Origin: Saturnia japonica
Lineage: Eukaryota; Arthropoda; Insecta; Lepidoptera; Saturniidae
Assembly (NCBI GenBank): GCA_033032175.1
Contig: CM065325.1
Coordinates: 5,608,930 to 5,672,929, forward strand
Direction of reading: 5' to 3'
DNA: 64,000 nt
Shown: in pieces, positions 22,065 to 34,880 of the stretch
How positions within the stretch are numbered: the stretch's first letter is position 1
Layout of the letters: every line of letters begins with the position of its first letter
Translations under genes and position numbers: made by a program
Notes under the pieces: model-generated
The model's database searches: none
What the model was told of the DNA's origin: nothing
What the model saw: the letters and a program-made list of their open reading frames with translations, nothing else

Positions 22065-25000
22065 CGATCCTTCATAGGCTTTATATAAGCCTAGTTTCGT
22101 GCGGAGCGGCAGCCTCGAGGTGAACACGCAGCACTCTCCTTGCGAAGCCGGCTTTTGCAACTACGCTCTCTACATGGGTCTTAAAAGTAAGTCTTCGGTC
22201 AATTGTGGCCCCCAGGTACTTGACCTCCCTCCTCCACGGTAAGGTCTCTCTCTGTAGCGTCAATGGAGGTATTGTGTGGCTAGAGCGCCCTAGTAAAAAT
22301 GCCTGGGTCTTGTCCACGTTTACGGTCAGCCGCCACTTCGCTAACCAGTCGTGCAGAGCATCCAGGGATGGTTGTAGTAGGGTTGCGGCTCTCTTTTTAT
22401 TCATTAAAGTAGCCCAGTAGGCGGTGTCATCTGCAAAGAGGGCGAGCTCTGCTTTACCGATCGCCGGCACTTCATTGGTGTAGAGAGCATAGAGCAGCAG
22501 GGACAGGCAACTGTTCTGCGGTACTCTTGCTGGCACCAGTATCTCCCTTGACAGGTGGGTTTCCACCGAAACTCTCACCCGGCGATCTTCTAGAAATGAC
22601 TATGTAATTGTAAAAAGTTGCTATGTTATCGTAGTGGCTGTAGATATGTAACTTGTATAGAAGTCCATCATGCCACACCCTATCCAGCGCCTTCTCTGTG
22701 TCCTAGAATACCGCAGCGATATGCTCCTTTTTGTTGTGGCTTGTTACTAGGGTGTGGATTGCTCGCGTGAGTTGTAGGGTTGTGGAATGCCCCTCTCTGA
22801 ACCCGAATCGTTCCGGCCTGAGTGTCACATGTGCCTTCAGTACGTTAAGCACCAGACGCTCAAAGACCTTCGACAGTGAGTTTAGAAGAGGTATCGGTCG
22901 ATGGCAGTCTGGCCGTCCTAGGTCCTTGCAAGGTTAGGATATCATCGCTATGTGTACAATTTTCCAGATCCGTGGAAAGTGACCCTAGCGCAGTATATCG
23001 TATTTATTGTCTTTAGTTGTAGAGTCGCGCAACCGCCGTGAAAGTCTTAACAGGTTACGCAACATCGCATTGGTAATGCGAACCGCGCCCGGGGCTTTCT
23101 TTGGCTTTAACGTTGTAAATTCGCGCTGCACCATGCGCGGACTTACCTAGAGGATTTTTTCCCCGCTGCTAGATTTTATTCTGCACTCCTCTAGGTGTCT
23201 TTCGACCTCATTTATATGGCTGCTATTTGTTGGCGGATTTAAGACGCACTGCCTTTCCAGATGCACCGCGACTATCTCCGCGCGATCTTCTGGGAGGAAT
23301 TTCGGCATATTATCATCCCCTTTCAGGGGGTGGCGTGTGATTCGATAGTTGTTTTAAATTTGAAAGTAATATGGTATGTGCACGGTTCTACTCACCTTGG
23401 GCTGTCGCAAGACGGGTCTTGTGTCCCAGGACGTGGCTTCGCTCCAGAGATGTGTTTTTTCCACACACGACACAATTTTATAATAGTTTATTATGTGTTT
23501 TAGAATATTTGCGTGCGCGAGCGATTCAGTTATCGCAACAGCTTCTCACCGACTCGCAGATGGCGCTAGGTGCGTCACATACCCGGGTAAGCCCGTGTTG
23601 CCATTTATGAAAACCCAACAGGTGGGCTTTCCTGTTTGTTATATCTAGTGCTCGACACAGGCGATGCACCGAAGGTATGCGTTCTCCTATGTTTATTATA
23701 TGGATTTCCCACCGGTTAGACTGCATGGTCATCTAATACGACCTTAACACGCGTTATTAACGAGTTGTGGCGGGCTTTCATTCTCGGGCAACGGGTATTC
23801 TGTCATTCTCTTCTTAGTGCTTTCTTTTCCTTAATGAGATCCTCGATCCAGCGGGGCAGGGACCCGAGTCTGCCTCCCGCCGGAGCAATGTAGGAAGTTT
23901 TTGTGAAAGCATCTTGAATACATAGGGTAGTATCTGCCGTCATTGCAATCACGTCCTCTCGCGTAGACATTTGCAGCGAGGGGGTCGTATTCCTGAGTTG
24001 TTCCCTGTATTCTCCCCAGTCGACTATTCGTCGCGGCGCGGGAAGGCCGATCCGCGCTGGGGTGCGGTAAAACTCAAGGAGAACGGGTCTGTGATCCGAC
24101 GGTAGGTCCGGTAAGACAGTCTAGTGCGGCGGGGTTGCTATTCCCCTGAAGAAAACGATGTCCAGGACTTCTTGAGATGCCTTGAGAGTGGTGCGTAGGC
24201 TGGTCCGGGCTGGCTATCTCATAGTCCTTTACAGTGGAGTGGGCGTATATTCGCCTTCCAAGCGGCGACGTCCTTGATGCATTCCACTGCGTGTTCTTCA
24301 AGTTACAGTCGCCCGAAAGAACGTCGCGTAATAACAAGTTTTCCAGGTCGCTTTCTAGCGTTCTACTGTTACAATGTGGTAGTCTGTATATTGCATAGAG
24401 TTGTGTATTGATTCCCGCTATGCTCTCCAGGACCCCAAGCGCATAGAGAAACTGGTACTCCATATACGGGATGCCCTGGTGAACGACGTTCTTTTTTATA
24501 AGTACAGCTAGGCCTCTGTAGGGGTTGCCCGCTTCGTTAACTTAACATTTAGTATATGTGTTGTAGCCCGGGATCTTGAAGTAATTTTTGATCTTTAGGC
24601 ACGTCTCCGAAACCAACATGATGTCGACCTGTTGGCTATGTAAAAAGTGTATCAAGAGTTTCTTCTTTTTGGTTAGCGACTCGGCGTTCCAATGTACCTC
24701 TCTGAAAGGTTTATCAACCGTCTAGATGGTAAGTGTTAGTCACACCTCGCAGAGCGGCTTCCTGGGCCCCCCGACTGTTAACACAGCAAGGATTGCCTCC
24801 TGGAAGGTCTCAAAGCCCTGCATAGCCTCTCCAATCATTGGCGAATGCTGCGGTTGTGTATTAGTTGTTTTTGAACCGTTCTTTGTTTGAGCCGTTCCTC
24901 CCTGGTTTCTATTTCTTCGTCGACGTTTAGGCTTGGGCCGGGCCCCGCCTCCTTGCTCCACCGAATTGGCGAATTGCGCACCGAAGAGGCGCCAGGCCTC

Positions 25001-25734
25001 GACTTTGATGCAACGCATTAATAGCAGCTCCTCCACTTGGTATATGGCTGACATTGTTTCCTTGTCCCGTTTTATTGCAGCATAGAATACGACTCCTGGG
25101 CGTCCCCCACGCGTCCTGATATTTTTGACGTACTCTGGCTCAAATCCCTACTCCACCAGGGCTTTTATTTCTTCAACGTCGATGTCCGACGGCATTCCTC
25201 GTATGGCGATTTTAAGACATATTTCTTCTGGGAGCGAGTAAGAGAACCATGAAATCTGCTTTATCTTACTTAACTCGGTTAGGTAATGTTGTACTGCTCG
25301 GTATTCACGCTCGTCCTCGGGCACAAAGCGGACCCCCTCCCCAAAGGGTCTTGTATTTGGTGCCCGCCCGAGTTGGCTAGCAATTTGAGTAAAATGAGTA
25401 TACTATTGTGGTAGCTTTTCCACAACTTGTGGAGGATATTTTCTCTCTGTCCTGTTCAATACAGAAATATCTGTGGAAAGATCTCGGTTTATATTAGGCT
25501 GGCCAGTGTAATTACTTCGCGCTCGTAATCATCCACTGACGTAGACGAGGTAGATGGCACTACTCGAGATGCTACAAGTTGTTGCGAGGCTTGACTTGTG
25601 GTGTGAGGGGGGAAATTCCTTTCCCGTGCGTAGCTTCTAATTTTAGCCGTGGCGCTGTCGTCGCTGTACGCGGCGAGTTGCGGCCCGGCGCTCTGATTGG
25701 CTACTTCGATTTTTCCACGTAAAAAAAAAGATAG
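22065..25734 (-). mobile_element. Decayed Jockey-like LINE, right copy
   Basis: Identical to 2661-6330. RT fragment with FADDTAYW at 22578-22081 and flanking motifs to about 22944; endonuclease fragment with GDCNLKNTQWN at 24463-24074; ORF1 with a PRE_C2HC-like domain from about 25404 to 24740. The same stops and frameshifts appear in both copies, so the decay predates the duplication. Confidence 0.8.
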
Positions 25735-26653
25735 AAAGAAGAAAGAAAAAGTTATTTATCCATCACATAACACATCAAAAATAAAAATTATAAAAATATA
25801 AAATCAACAAAAAAAAAAAATTACAATAATAATAATTAGTAACATGCTGTGCGGGTATAATCAGGTCCCAGTCTCAGCATAATTGCTAAACTGAATCAGT
25901 GCAGCGCTGGTATTCTGACTAGGCCACATCAACATACATCATGGACAATAATAAAATAAAAATAAAAACAAATAGTAAATTAAAAAAAAATCTTTACATA
26001 TAAAATGCTTTGTCCTGAATGACGACGGATCAACGCACAGATTAAACCGCTGATCGTAGAGACCTGAAACTTGGAGGGTGTGTTGTTTGTATGACGTAGG
26101 CATCCGATAAGAAAGGATTTTCCGAAATTTACCCTTAAGGCGGTGAAAAAGGGGGGCAAAATTTGTATGGGACAACGTGATTCCTTGGTCCAATCTACTT
26201 CCAATTTTGCATAAACCTTTTTTAACAGAATTGATGGAAGACGAGTTTCGTATTTTATTGAAATTTAACTAACTAACTAACTAACGGGGTTAAAAAGGAT
26301 TAGAAAGTTATTTTGGCGGTTATTTGAATACTTCTTACTGCTTTCGATTTAAATTACATTTTATTTTGACACATGTTTGAAAACTCAATCCGATTTTATT
26401 CAAAAAAGCTTGAACTCACTTAAAAACATAAGCAAATACTCTTTATAATTGGAATGTCTCGAATGTCACCGTACTATATTAGTGCCTCATTTGTAGGTTT
26501 CTAAGCTTAAAGAAGTTATGCACTTTTAGGACACGGACTCATAGGGACGTAGAGTTCGAAATTTGAAATGGTAAGGACTAGAACATTTTGGTTATAAATT
26601 ATACAAATCATTCCATATTTTAAAAAAACATTTAAAATAATGTATACTAATAC
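25735..26653. repeat. AT-rich stretch with interspersed repeat, right copy
   Basis: Copy of 6331-7249, with the repeat at 25939-26204 and the AACT run near 26267-26284. No gene seen. Confidence 0.5.
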
Positions 26654-27396
26654 TAATCCATACTAATATTATATATGCGAAAGTAACTCTGTCTGTCTGT
26701 TACGTTTTCACGCCTAGACCGCTGAACCAACTTTGATGAATTTTGGTATGGAGATAGATTGGACCTTGGGAAAGCACATAGGGTACTTTTTGTAGCAAAA
26801 ATAAAACTTTAAGAGTAGAAGATAGGGGATGAAAGCTTCTATAAACAAAATATGGGAACACCAAATGCGGTTTTATAATGACAACGGCTGCCATACCAAC
26901 CAGTTTGTTGATTGTCATTCTGGTTTGTTGATATATTGACATTGTTATACTTAATAAAAAATGTATTGTATTTCTAATAACTGCCTATTAAATGATTTAT
27001 TTTATGATAGAAATATGACGTGCGTTGTCAATCGCAGCTCGCGAGAGTTTTTATATTATATTCATGTCTATTGTAAATTTTCTGGATTATATACAGTTTT
27101 GCTATAAGTGAATTATTTCATTGTCTATTCCACATACTGTGAAAATAAAACTTGGGTGAAAGTTTGTTTGAAGAACCCGTCATGTCTCAAATTAGGGATA
27201 TTCATATTTATGCTTTTTGTAAGAAAGAAATAAAAAGAATTATTTGATGAATATTGTACACGGGAAATACACGCCATTCCTCAATTTATACAGCATATGA
27301 ATTGTCATCAATATGGGTAAAAATAAAGTTACGGGATGTAAATAAATACTGCGTAACTATAAACGCGTGCGGAGCCGCGGGCACACCGCAACTAAC
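26654..27396 (+). mobile_element. Helitron-like / GAGCCGCGGG-ended repeat, right copy
   Basis: Copy of 7250-7992, ending in 'GTGCGGAGCCGCGGGCACAC' at about 27367-27386. Confidence 0.55.
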
Positions 27397-27484
27397 AGTT
27401 TACAACAAATTAATTCGACAAAGAGCAATTAAAACTGTGTGAGAGAGAGAGCGAGAGTGAGGGGTTCACACCTTTAAGATCACG

Positions 27485-27799
27485 CTAAGCTACAATACTG
27501 GTCATGTAACAAAAGTTTTTTAAGCGTTGCTCTAAAGATTCGGACTGTTTTAAAGCACGAAGTGGAGGCGTTAAATCATTCCAGCATCGTGAAGCCGCAA
27601 ACTTAAATGAACCTTGGAAAACTATGGATCTGTGCTTCGGAGTAATAAGCACAAAGCTACTGGTTCTTCTCGAGAATCTATGTTGAGACTCTGCCCAAAC
27701 CAACTTCAAGTATAAATAATTCGGTTTTTGCTTCTTAATTACTCCGAACAAAAGTACTCCAAGATGCAGCCTCCTACGCGCCTTAATTTTTAACAAATT
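27485..27799 (-). pseudogene. LINE C-terminal fragment, right copy
   Basis: Identical to 8081-8395. A 5'-truncated LINE tail without an RT domain. Confidence 0.6.
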
Positions 27800-27808
27800 A
27801 GAGGAATT

Positions 27809-29222
27809 TAAATAAGAAGTAATATGTGAACGTGATGGAACATCTAATCAGAAACGTGCAGAAGCATGTGGCGGTCCTTGTTCAGGATGTAAGGCAGTGA
27901 CTCGGGAGTCCGGGTGGTTTCGCTATGTTCGTTGGTTTTCTAGTGATGTTTTGTGGCTCTGAGAAGGGCCTTTGGTTTTCCTACCGTCAGGCATAGTGCC
28001 GTGGCGGCGAGTTGGATGATCAATTTAGATCGCTGAGAGCTCCGTACACGGGTCCGAACCAGGCGCTCCTTGTCCTGTTTGAGTGTTCCCACGGTATCTT
28101 TAACGTCGCCCTGTGCCTCGTAGTTATATGTTGGGGAGCGACGCTGCGGAGTATCTCTCAGCCAATGACCAACGCCGTTGCGTGCGCGCGTTCTCGACAG
28201 TATGAGTCATCATGCCAGTTGTTAATTTTTAATCCTTACAATTATCAAAATCTTTATTAATATACCTTACAACTAGCATATTTTACTTATTCCTATCAAA
28301 AAAAAAAAAACAAAAAATCAACAAATTACCTATTACTACAATTATATCTTATTCCTAAAATGCAGTACATATATAACCTAACTTATACACTACGAACATA
28401 TTTCTATTTCGGAGGCTCGCTGTCCGCAACACATACCATACAAGATGTATAGATAAAAGATTCTTTAAGTAATTTGCGGATTACATTTATATACTTTAAA
28501 TTATTATTATTAACTAGCCTGCTATAAGGTAATAAGTAATTACATAAATTGTAATTTAAATTTCGAAGAGCATTAAATCTAAAATTATGTCCATTGCGTT
28601 CACTAAAGGCCGTTTTCAATAACATATCTGAGTTTAATATCCCCGATGAGCACATGTTTGTAATAAGTACTACCTTTAACTTAAGACAGATATCGGATCT
28701 TATCTATCCAAGCTATAGGATATGGATATATATTAGGTAGATACAAAAAAAATCCATTGATAGGTTATTAAAATTTAAAAAAAAAGTTATATTTGTCTAT
28801 CTTTAGTAACTGAAACAACGGATGAATAGGTTATTAAACACGGCCGTTACTCTATTGTCGGCTTTATTTCGTTTATTTATTGTTTATCCTAAATCGGTTA
28901 TATACAACGTGTAGACATAACACCCGTCTGGTGGGAGGATCCTGCCTTTTAATGTGGAGGTGGTAATAATGGCCCCCACAAATGTAATTCACTTCACCTA
29001 ACTGTGAAAGGAGTTCAAGAACATTGGTGAACACTGAAGTAACGCACCGAAGTCCACCATACTTACATCCCTATCTATTAACTATATAAATAAAATGATT
29101 GAGGTTTGCGCATCACGCAAAAACTACTGCATAGATTTTGATAAAAAAATTATTGATTTACTCCATAGATACTTCGTCCTTATCAAAACGAGAAAAGAAC
29201 ACGATATCTTCTTATACAATAG
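27809..29222. other. Unassigned repeat-like stretch, right copy
   Basis: Copy of 8404-9817, with one extra T in the run at 27976-27979. No exon recognised. A GAGCCGCGGG-type end follows at about 29223-29261. Confidence 0.5.
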
Positions 29223-29511
29223 TTCTGTAGCCCACGCGAGCGGATCCACGGAAACAGTTAGTTTAATCACTAAAATAAGGCTTTTGTATAATAAAAATGT
29301 AAATACATAAACTGCGTTGTTGCAGTTGCTCCGTGAGATACAAACAATGTTAGATGCGTCCGTGATACTGATGCAGCAGTACTCAACGGTTGTTGCTAAT
29401 TTGCCACAGAACAGTGCCAGTGTTGCCACGCAAACTGATATGTAAGTTGTTAAATTTTACAAGAACGCTTTGAAATTTTTTTAAAACTATTATATAATTT
29501 TATTCATATAT

Positions 29512-30802
29512 TAGGTCTTTACATATGAAATTGGCGTTTTATATGGAAAAAGTAAAACGAAAAAAAATATTATGAAATTATAGATTTCATCAATCAAAGT
29601 ATGTACCATTATTGTCTATGCACTCTCTCCATTTTATAGGTAGTTCATTGATTTCTATTGCTGAAAAAATTATGGGAGCGAGAATCAATAAAATCTTTGA
29701 AGGCGGTTTGAACAGTCTCATCCAAATTGAAATTTTTTCCTTGTAAGAAATTGTCCGAATTCCGAAAAAAAGTAATTTGTTGAGCAAGGTACGGAGAGTA
29801 TGGTGTATGTAGGAGACATTCCTATCGTGGTTCCCCTAATTTAGCGACCGTCTGTCGAGAAGTATGGGGTCTTGTCCTGAAGCAGCAGGGGCTGGAGAGA
29901 TTGACCAGTCTCGGTTGATTAATGTCTAGCTTTTCCATCATGGTTTGTAATTGTAGACAATACACATCTGCATTTATCTTCTAGCCCGATCTTAGGAAGC
30001 TGTAGTGTATGACACCAGCACTGGTCCACCAAACACTCGCCAGTACCCTTTTCTGAGTCAACTTTCACTTGGGACAGGATTTGGCCGGTTGGTTTCCCTG
30101 GGTTCAACCACTGTAATGAGCGTTTTTGTAAGCACTGTAATTGTCGTAAAGGATCCATTTTTCGTCACAAGTATCAATACGATTCAAAATTCTCTTGTTA
30201 CTGTGACGGTTGAGTAACGTAACGCAGCACTCAGTGCGTCTTTGTTGGTGTTCTTCAGTGTCTTTGTTGGTGTTCTTCAGTCAATTCATGCGGTACCTAC
30301 CCATTTCTCGAGCTGTTTCACTTTTTCAATTTGATTCAAGTAAAATTATTTTATAACTCACACTGTAGCCGGCCGCTAACTCTGACGTGGTTTGCGATGG
30401 AAACGCTTTCACGATCACCTTTAATTCTTCATTATCAACTAGGGTCTCCGGTCGTCCACGGGGTTTATTTCGTAGGACAATATTTCCAGAAAGAAACGTT
30501 GGAACCAAAAACGTGCCGTGCTTTCTTTTACAGTAGCTTCCCCATACACATCATTAATCCTTCAAGCTGCTTCTGCAGCGCTAATGCCACGTTGGAACTC
30601 ATATTCCTAATTAGCGCGATATTTTAAGTTTTTCCATTTTGCGAAAAGAATGATGTCAAAGAAAACAGATGAATGACTAAATTCGAAACACAAATACACA
30701 AGCCTAAATTTGAATTTAGAATTCCTAACCGGACGCCTGATATTTGATACTTTCAGATCAAAATGGCCATTCAACAAACCACCAATTTCATATGTAAGGA
30801 TA
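29512..30802 (-). mobile_element. Dead mariner transposon no. 1, right copy
   Basis: Copy of 10107-11397 with the same terminal repeats, stops and 22-base tandem duplication (about 30236-30281). Confidence 0.85.
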
Positions 30803-30934
30803 ATATTAAAAAAGGAACACTTGATTTTTTTGTTACAATTATTATCAATTTAACTGTCTATAATTTGTCTACTTTTATGTTACAAATGCTGTACATATAA
30901 ATACGTAAAGTTTATATTATAAAGCCTCTCCATA

Positions 30935-31380
30935 ACCGAGGTCATGCAAAATTTCCTCATTTTAGACCATGATATGACTTTGGACGTAAATTTATTAAAG
31001 ATTGGTACTTAATTGTTTGAAAAATTATTAAAATGTGAAGATAGTTTGTCTGCTTCTTGAGAAATTTCATGATTCTATGTCAACTGGAAGTGTACCCTAT
31101 AGGTTTTAATTCCCTTTGTAATGGTTAAAAGATACGACATAAACAACCTTATCTTTTGATTGCGTTGACTTAGAAATTTGATTTTTTCGCAGCTACAAGA
31201 GATTGCAGACCTGTGTTTTTATTATATTAATTTCAACTTGATACCTCCCCTCCACACACTCCTGAGAAAAAGGGTCTTGACAGACAGACAGACAAACGAT
31301 CGGACAATGAAGTGTTAATAAAATGTGTTATAGGAATAAGGGATTATTTTTTTCATTTTGAGGTATGGAACCCTAATTAG
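30935..31380. repeat. GACAGACAGAC/GGAACCCTAA interspersed repeat, right copy
   Basis: Copy of 11530-11975. Confidence 0.45.
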
Positions 31381-31744
31381 TTTCAACGTCAGTTTTGCTT
31401 TTATCGTCACGCAGTTACAGTTCTTAGTGTAGAAATCTTCTATTCAGGCATATTAAATTGTGCAATATCAATAAAAGTTTTCTGTGTTTACAGTCATACA
31501 AACAGTTTGTCAGAGTCTAATGTTAATTCTGAGCCCGTCATAGTGCCAACAACTTCATCCATCAAGCAATCTTTGTCTATGCCATCCACCAGCAAAGCCA
31601 GTGTTAATGAAGAAGTTAAACCTGAATCAAGTAATTCCACTGTTCTAGATACAAACAGGTATGTATTTAATAAGATTGTTTCTAAATGTTTTTATAATTG
31701 TTATAGGTTTAGCGTTGTGGCCAAATCTCAACTGATCTTAAGTA

Positions 31745-32010
31745 ACAATGTGGCCCAAGATGGTAGCGTGATAAGTCTAGTGTGGAGGGAAGTGCCTTTA
31801 ACTGCAGCTGCCGGAACACACCTATTGTTTTTTGGCGACAGATTGTCAACTTGAAGCTAGCAGGCGGGCATTGGAAAAAGCTCTATAACCATGCTATGGT
31901 TTCATCACGATGTTTTTCTTCACCATAAGCTCAGGCTCATGCAGGGATTCGAACTCACGTCGATTGACGCGAAGTCCGTACACGCTGCCAGCTAAGCCAT
32001 GATTGCTTCA
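31745..32010 (-). repeat. tRNA-derived SINE, right copy
   Basis: Copy of 12340-12605, with the same A-box-like and B-box-like motifs on the minus strand. Confidence 0.65.
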
Positions 32011-32734
32011 AATGTAACTCATTAAATACCGTTATATAAATTGTTATTACCTTTTCGTTAACGTATTAATTCATTATTTTTTAATCAATTAATTTGCGGA
32101 ATTCATTTACGTCACATGCCACATACATTAGATTCGTATTAGGGGCATTCCACGTGATGCAACTTGATGTTTCCGATTTTAGTAGTTTTTGATTATGTTA
32201 TTCCTATATTTATGCCCTCAGCCTAGATACAATACATTTTACAGTATATAGCCTAAAAATTATAATAAAATAAGTTATATATTTTATTATAAGTTTTTTT
32301 AAACAGGGTAATAGTATTACCGGTTATTTAAAACTTCAAAGTCGTTTAACTCTTTAACCAATTGTTATACTGTAAAAATATTTTGTATCTGGGTCGAGGA
32401 TATATATACACATAGTGATATAACAGAATAAAAGACATTTCGTTTTTGTTAATATCGCGGATATTCTTTTTAATCAACTTTTTTTATATACTTGTTAAGT
32501 ACCTCTCTTATGTGCTGGCGCCGTCCTCAAAAAATTGTAGGCCCCTAATATATTTCATACGTACTTTTAATTTCGTTTCGTCGTTTATTTTCGTATTTAT
32601 ATAAAAATATTATTTCATAATTTTGAGTTAATTCTTTTGAAGTCGATTTCATTTTTATAATTAGAATTTTATTTCGTAATTTTTACTTTCCAAGTAAAAA
32701 CTGGAATATTTGTTTATAATAACTAGAATTTGAA

Positions 32735-34049
32735 TACATAGGCTGCACTAAAAGTATCGGGAATGGAATATTTCCACTGTTCCTGTCATATTAAAATCTT
32801 TTTAATTGAAAACTCGTTGGTTTTAAAAATCGAATACAATTTGTTTATTTAAAAAAAGATTCTCGGTCTTGTCACAAGGTTTTCTCAAACTTGTTTAGTC
32901 GTTGAGAAAATGGAATTGACTCGAGAAAATTCAAGAGCGATGATTTATTATGACTTTCGAAGTGGTTTAACACAAAAACAGTATGTTGACCGGATGATTT
33001 CTGCATTTGGTGATGAAGCCCCATCCAAAACCACAATTTATCGCTGGTTTGCTGAATTTCAACGTGGACGTGTCAAGCTCAGTGATGATCCTCGTCAAGG
33101 TCGTCTAAAAACTGCAGTCACCCAAGAAAACGTTGATGCTATGCGTAAGCTGATTGAGGAAGATCGACATGTGACATACCGCGAAATTCAGGCAACTTTA
33201 GACATTGGCATGAGTCAAATATAAATAATCTTGCATGAACAATTAGGTGTAAAAAAGTTTTTTTCCCGATGGATACCGCATTCGCTCTGTGAAGAGCAAA
33301 AAGCGGCTCGCGTTACTTGGTGCGTCAGAACTCTCGAAATATTCCACACAGGATCCTCAAATGCTGTATACAACATCGTATCAGGTGACGAATCCTGGAT
33401 ATACGCGTACGAACACGAAACAAAAAACCAGTCACAAGTTTGGGTGTTCGAAAATGAGTTAAAGCCAACAAAAATTATTCGTTCACGGAGTGTTGCAAAA
33501 AAATGGTGGCCACGTTTGTCTCCAAAACCGGCCATGTTACGACTATTCCTCTTGAGGGACAAAGAACGGTTAATGCGTTATGTTAACGGAAGTTAATGCA
33601 GAATGGTATGCTAGCATTTGTTTGCCACAGGTCGTTTCTGAACTCCGTAAAGAGAACGGCAACCGCAGCATCATCCTTCATCACGACAATGCGAGTTCTC
33701 ACACCGCGCACAGAACAAAAGAGTTTTTAGAGCAAGAAAACATAGAATTAATAGACCATCCGCCGTACAGCCCCGACCTAAGCCCTAATGATTTCTATAC
33801 TTTCCCTAAAATGAAGAATAAATTGCGTGGACAGAGATTTTCATCACCTGAAGAAGCTGTGGACGCCTACAAAACGGCCATTTTGGAGACCCCAACTTCC
33901 GAATGGAATGGTTGCTTCAATGATTGGTTCCATCGTATGGAAAAATGTGTCAAATTTCGCGGAGAATACTTCGAAAAGCAATAAATACATTTTTAAATAG
34001 TAATGTTGTCACTTCCTTGATTCCCGAAATTTTCAGTGCCGCCCTCGTA
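32735..34049 (+). mobile_element. Dead mariner transposon no. 2, right copy
   Basis: Copy of 13330-14644. It has the same in-frame TAA (33222-33224) and the same two frameshifts, so the inactivating mutations predate the duplication. Confidence 0.9.
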
Positions 34050-34880
34050 GTATTGAGAATTTTTTTCCTTCGACACCACACCCCTAGCTCGTATCAATAA
34101 GCCAGGCCGTCACACTTCATGTTAAATTAGTTACAATCCTATTAATAGATTAGGAGAAAGCTTGGAGAAATATACAGACACCTATAAAAATTTGTATATT
34201 TGTTTGGTAGCCCTTATAGATTTATCATATATGAATATATTGCAGTTCCAAGAATATTACATACTTCTCCTTTTTTTGAAGTTTGTTAATTACTAAAATC
34301 GGACACATCAACATTTTTACCTGTCTGCTTTACATGGAATGTTCCGTTAGTCAAATGAATATGAAAAACTAGCTACTCCTACAAAATAAGAACATTTCCA
34401 CATACATATACAGTATATAGTTACCTTATTATAGTGTATACTATTACATTATATGTAATAAATATGTGTGTGTATACTATTATCATTATAGTTATACAGC
34501 TATTGATGGCTCTAGGAGTTTAGGTTAAAATAAAATAATGATTTGCAGAGATAAGACTGACGCTGATGCCGAGGAGTTAAGAAGACGTCGACTGCAGAAA
34601 TTCACATTGGATAAATGAGCTTCTAATATTAAGAAAATTTTGTTTTAATTACTATCAATTAATGTACAGTCTCTTGGTACGACAAAACATTGTCTATTTT
34701 CGCAAATAAAAGTATTTATGTTCTTGTAAATATAATAAAATATACAAGCGAATACATGAAATGGTCATCTTGTCGCACCTTTAGTTGCTTTGATTTGAAA
34801 TAAAACAAAGCAAATACTTTAGAATAAGTTTATTATACTAATCTAATTATAATAAATAATATTTCAAATTATCTTAATTA

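Larger units (their letters stand above)
29326..34618 (+). pseudogene. sip3: Orphan 3' exons of sip3 (synoviolin/Hrd1), right copy
   Basis: Exact duplicates of the last three sip3 exons lie at 29326-29441, 31494-31658 and 34549-34618, with all splice sites and the stop intact. No RING or transmembrane exons can be joined to them unless transcription and splicing run about 14 kb past the left copy's terminator. Upstream lies only the truncated BEL/Pao element and the LINE. It is therefore most likely a 5'-truncated gene copy. If the left copy's polyadenylation fails, alternative 3' ends could be made from it, but both would encode the same residues. Confidence 0.7.
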
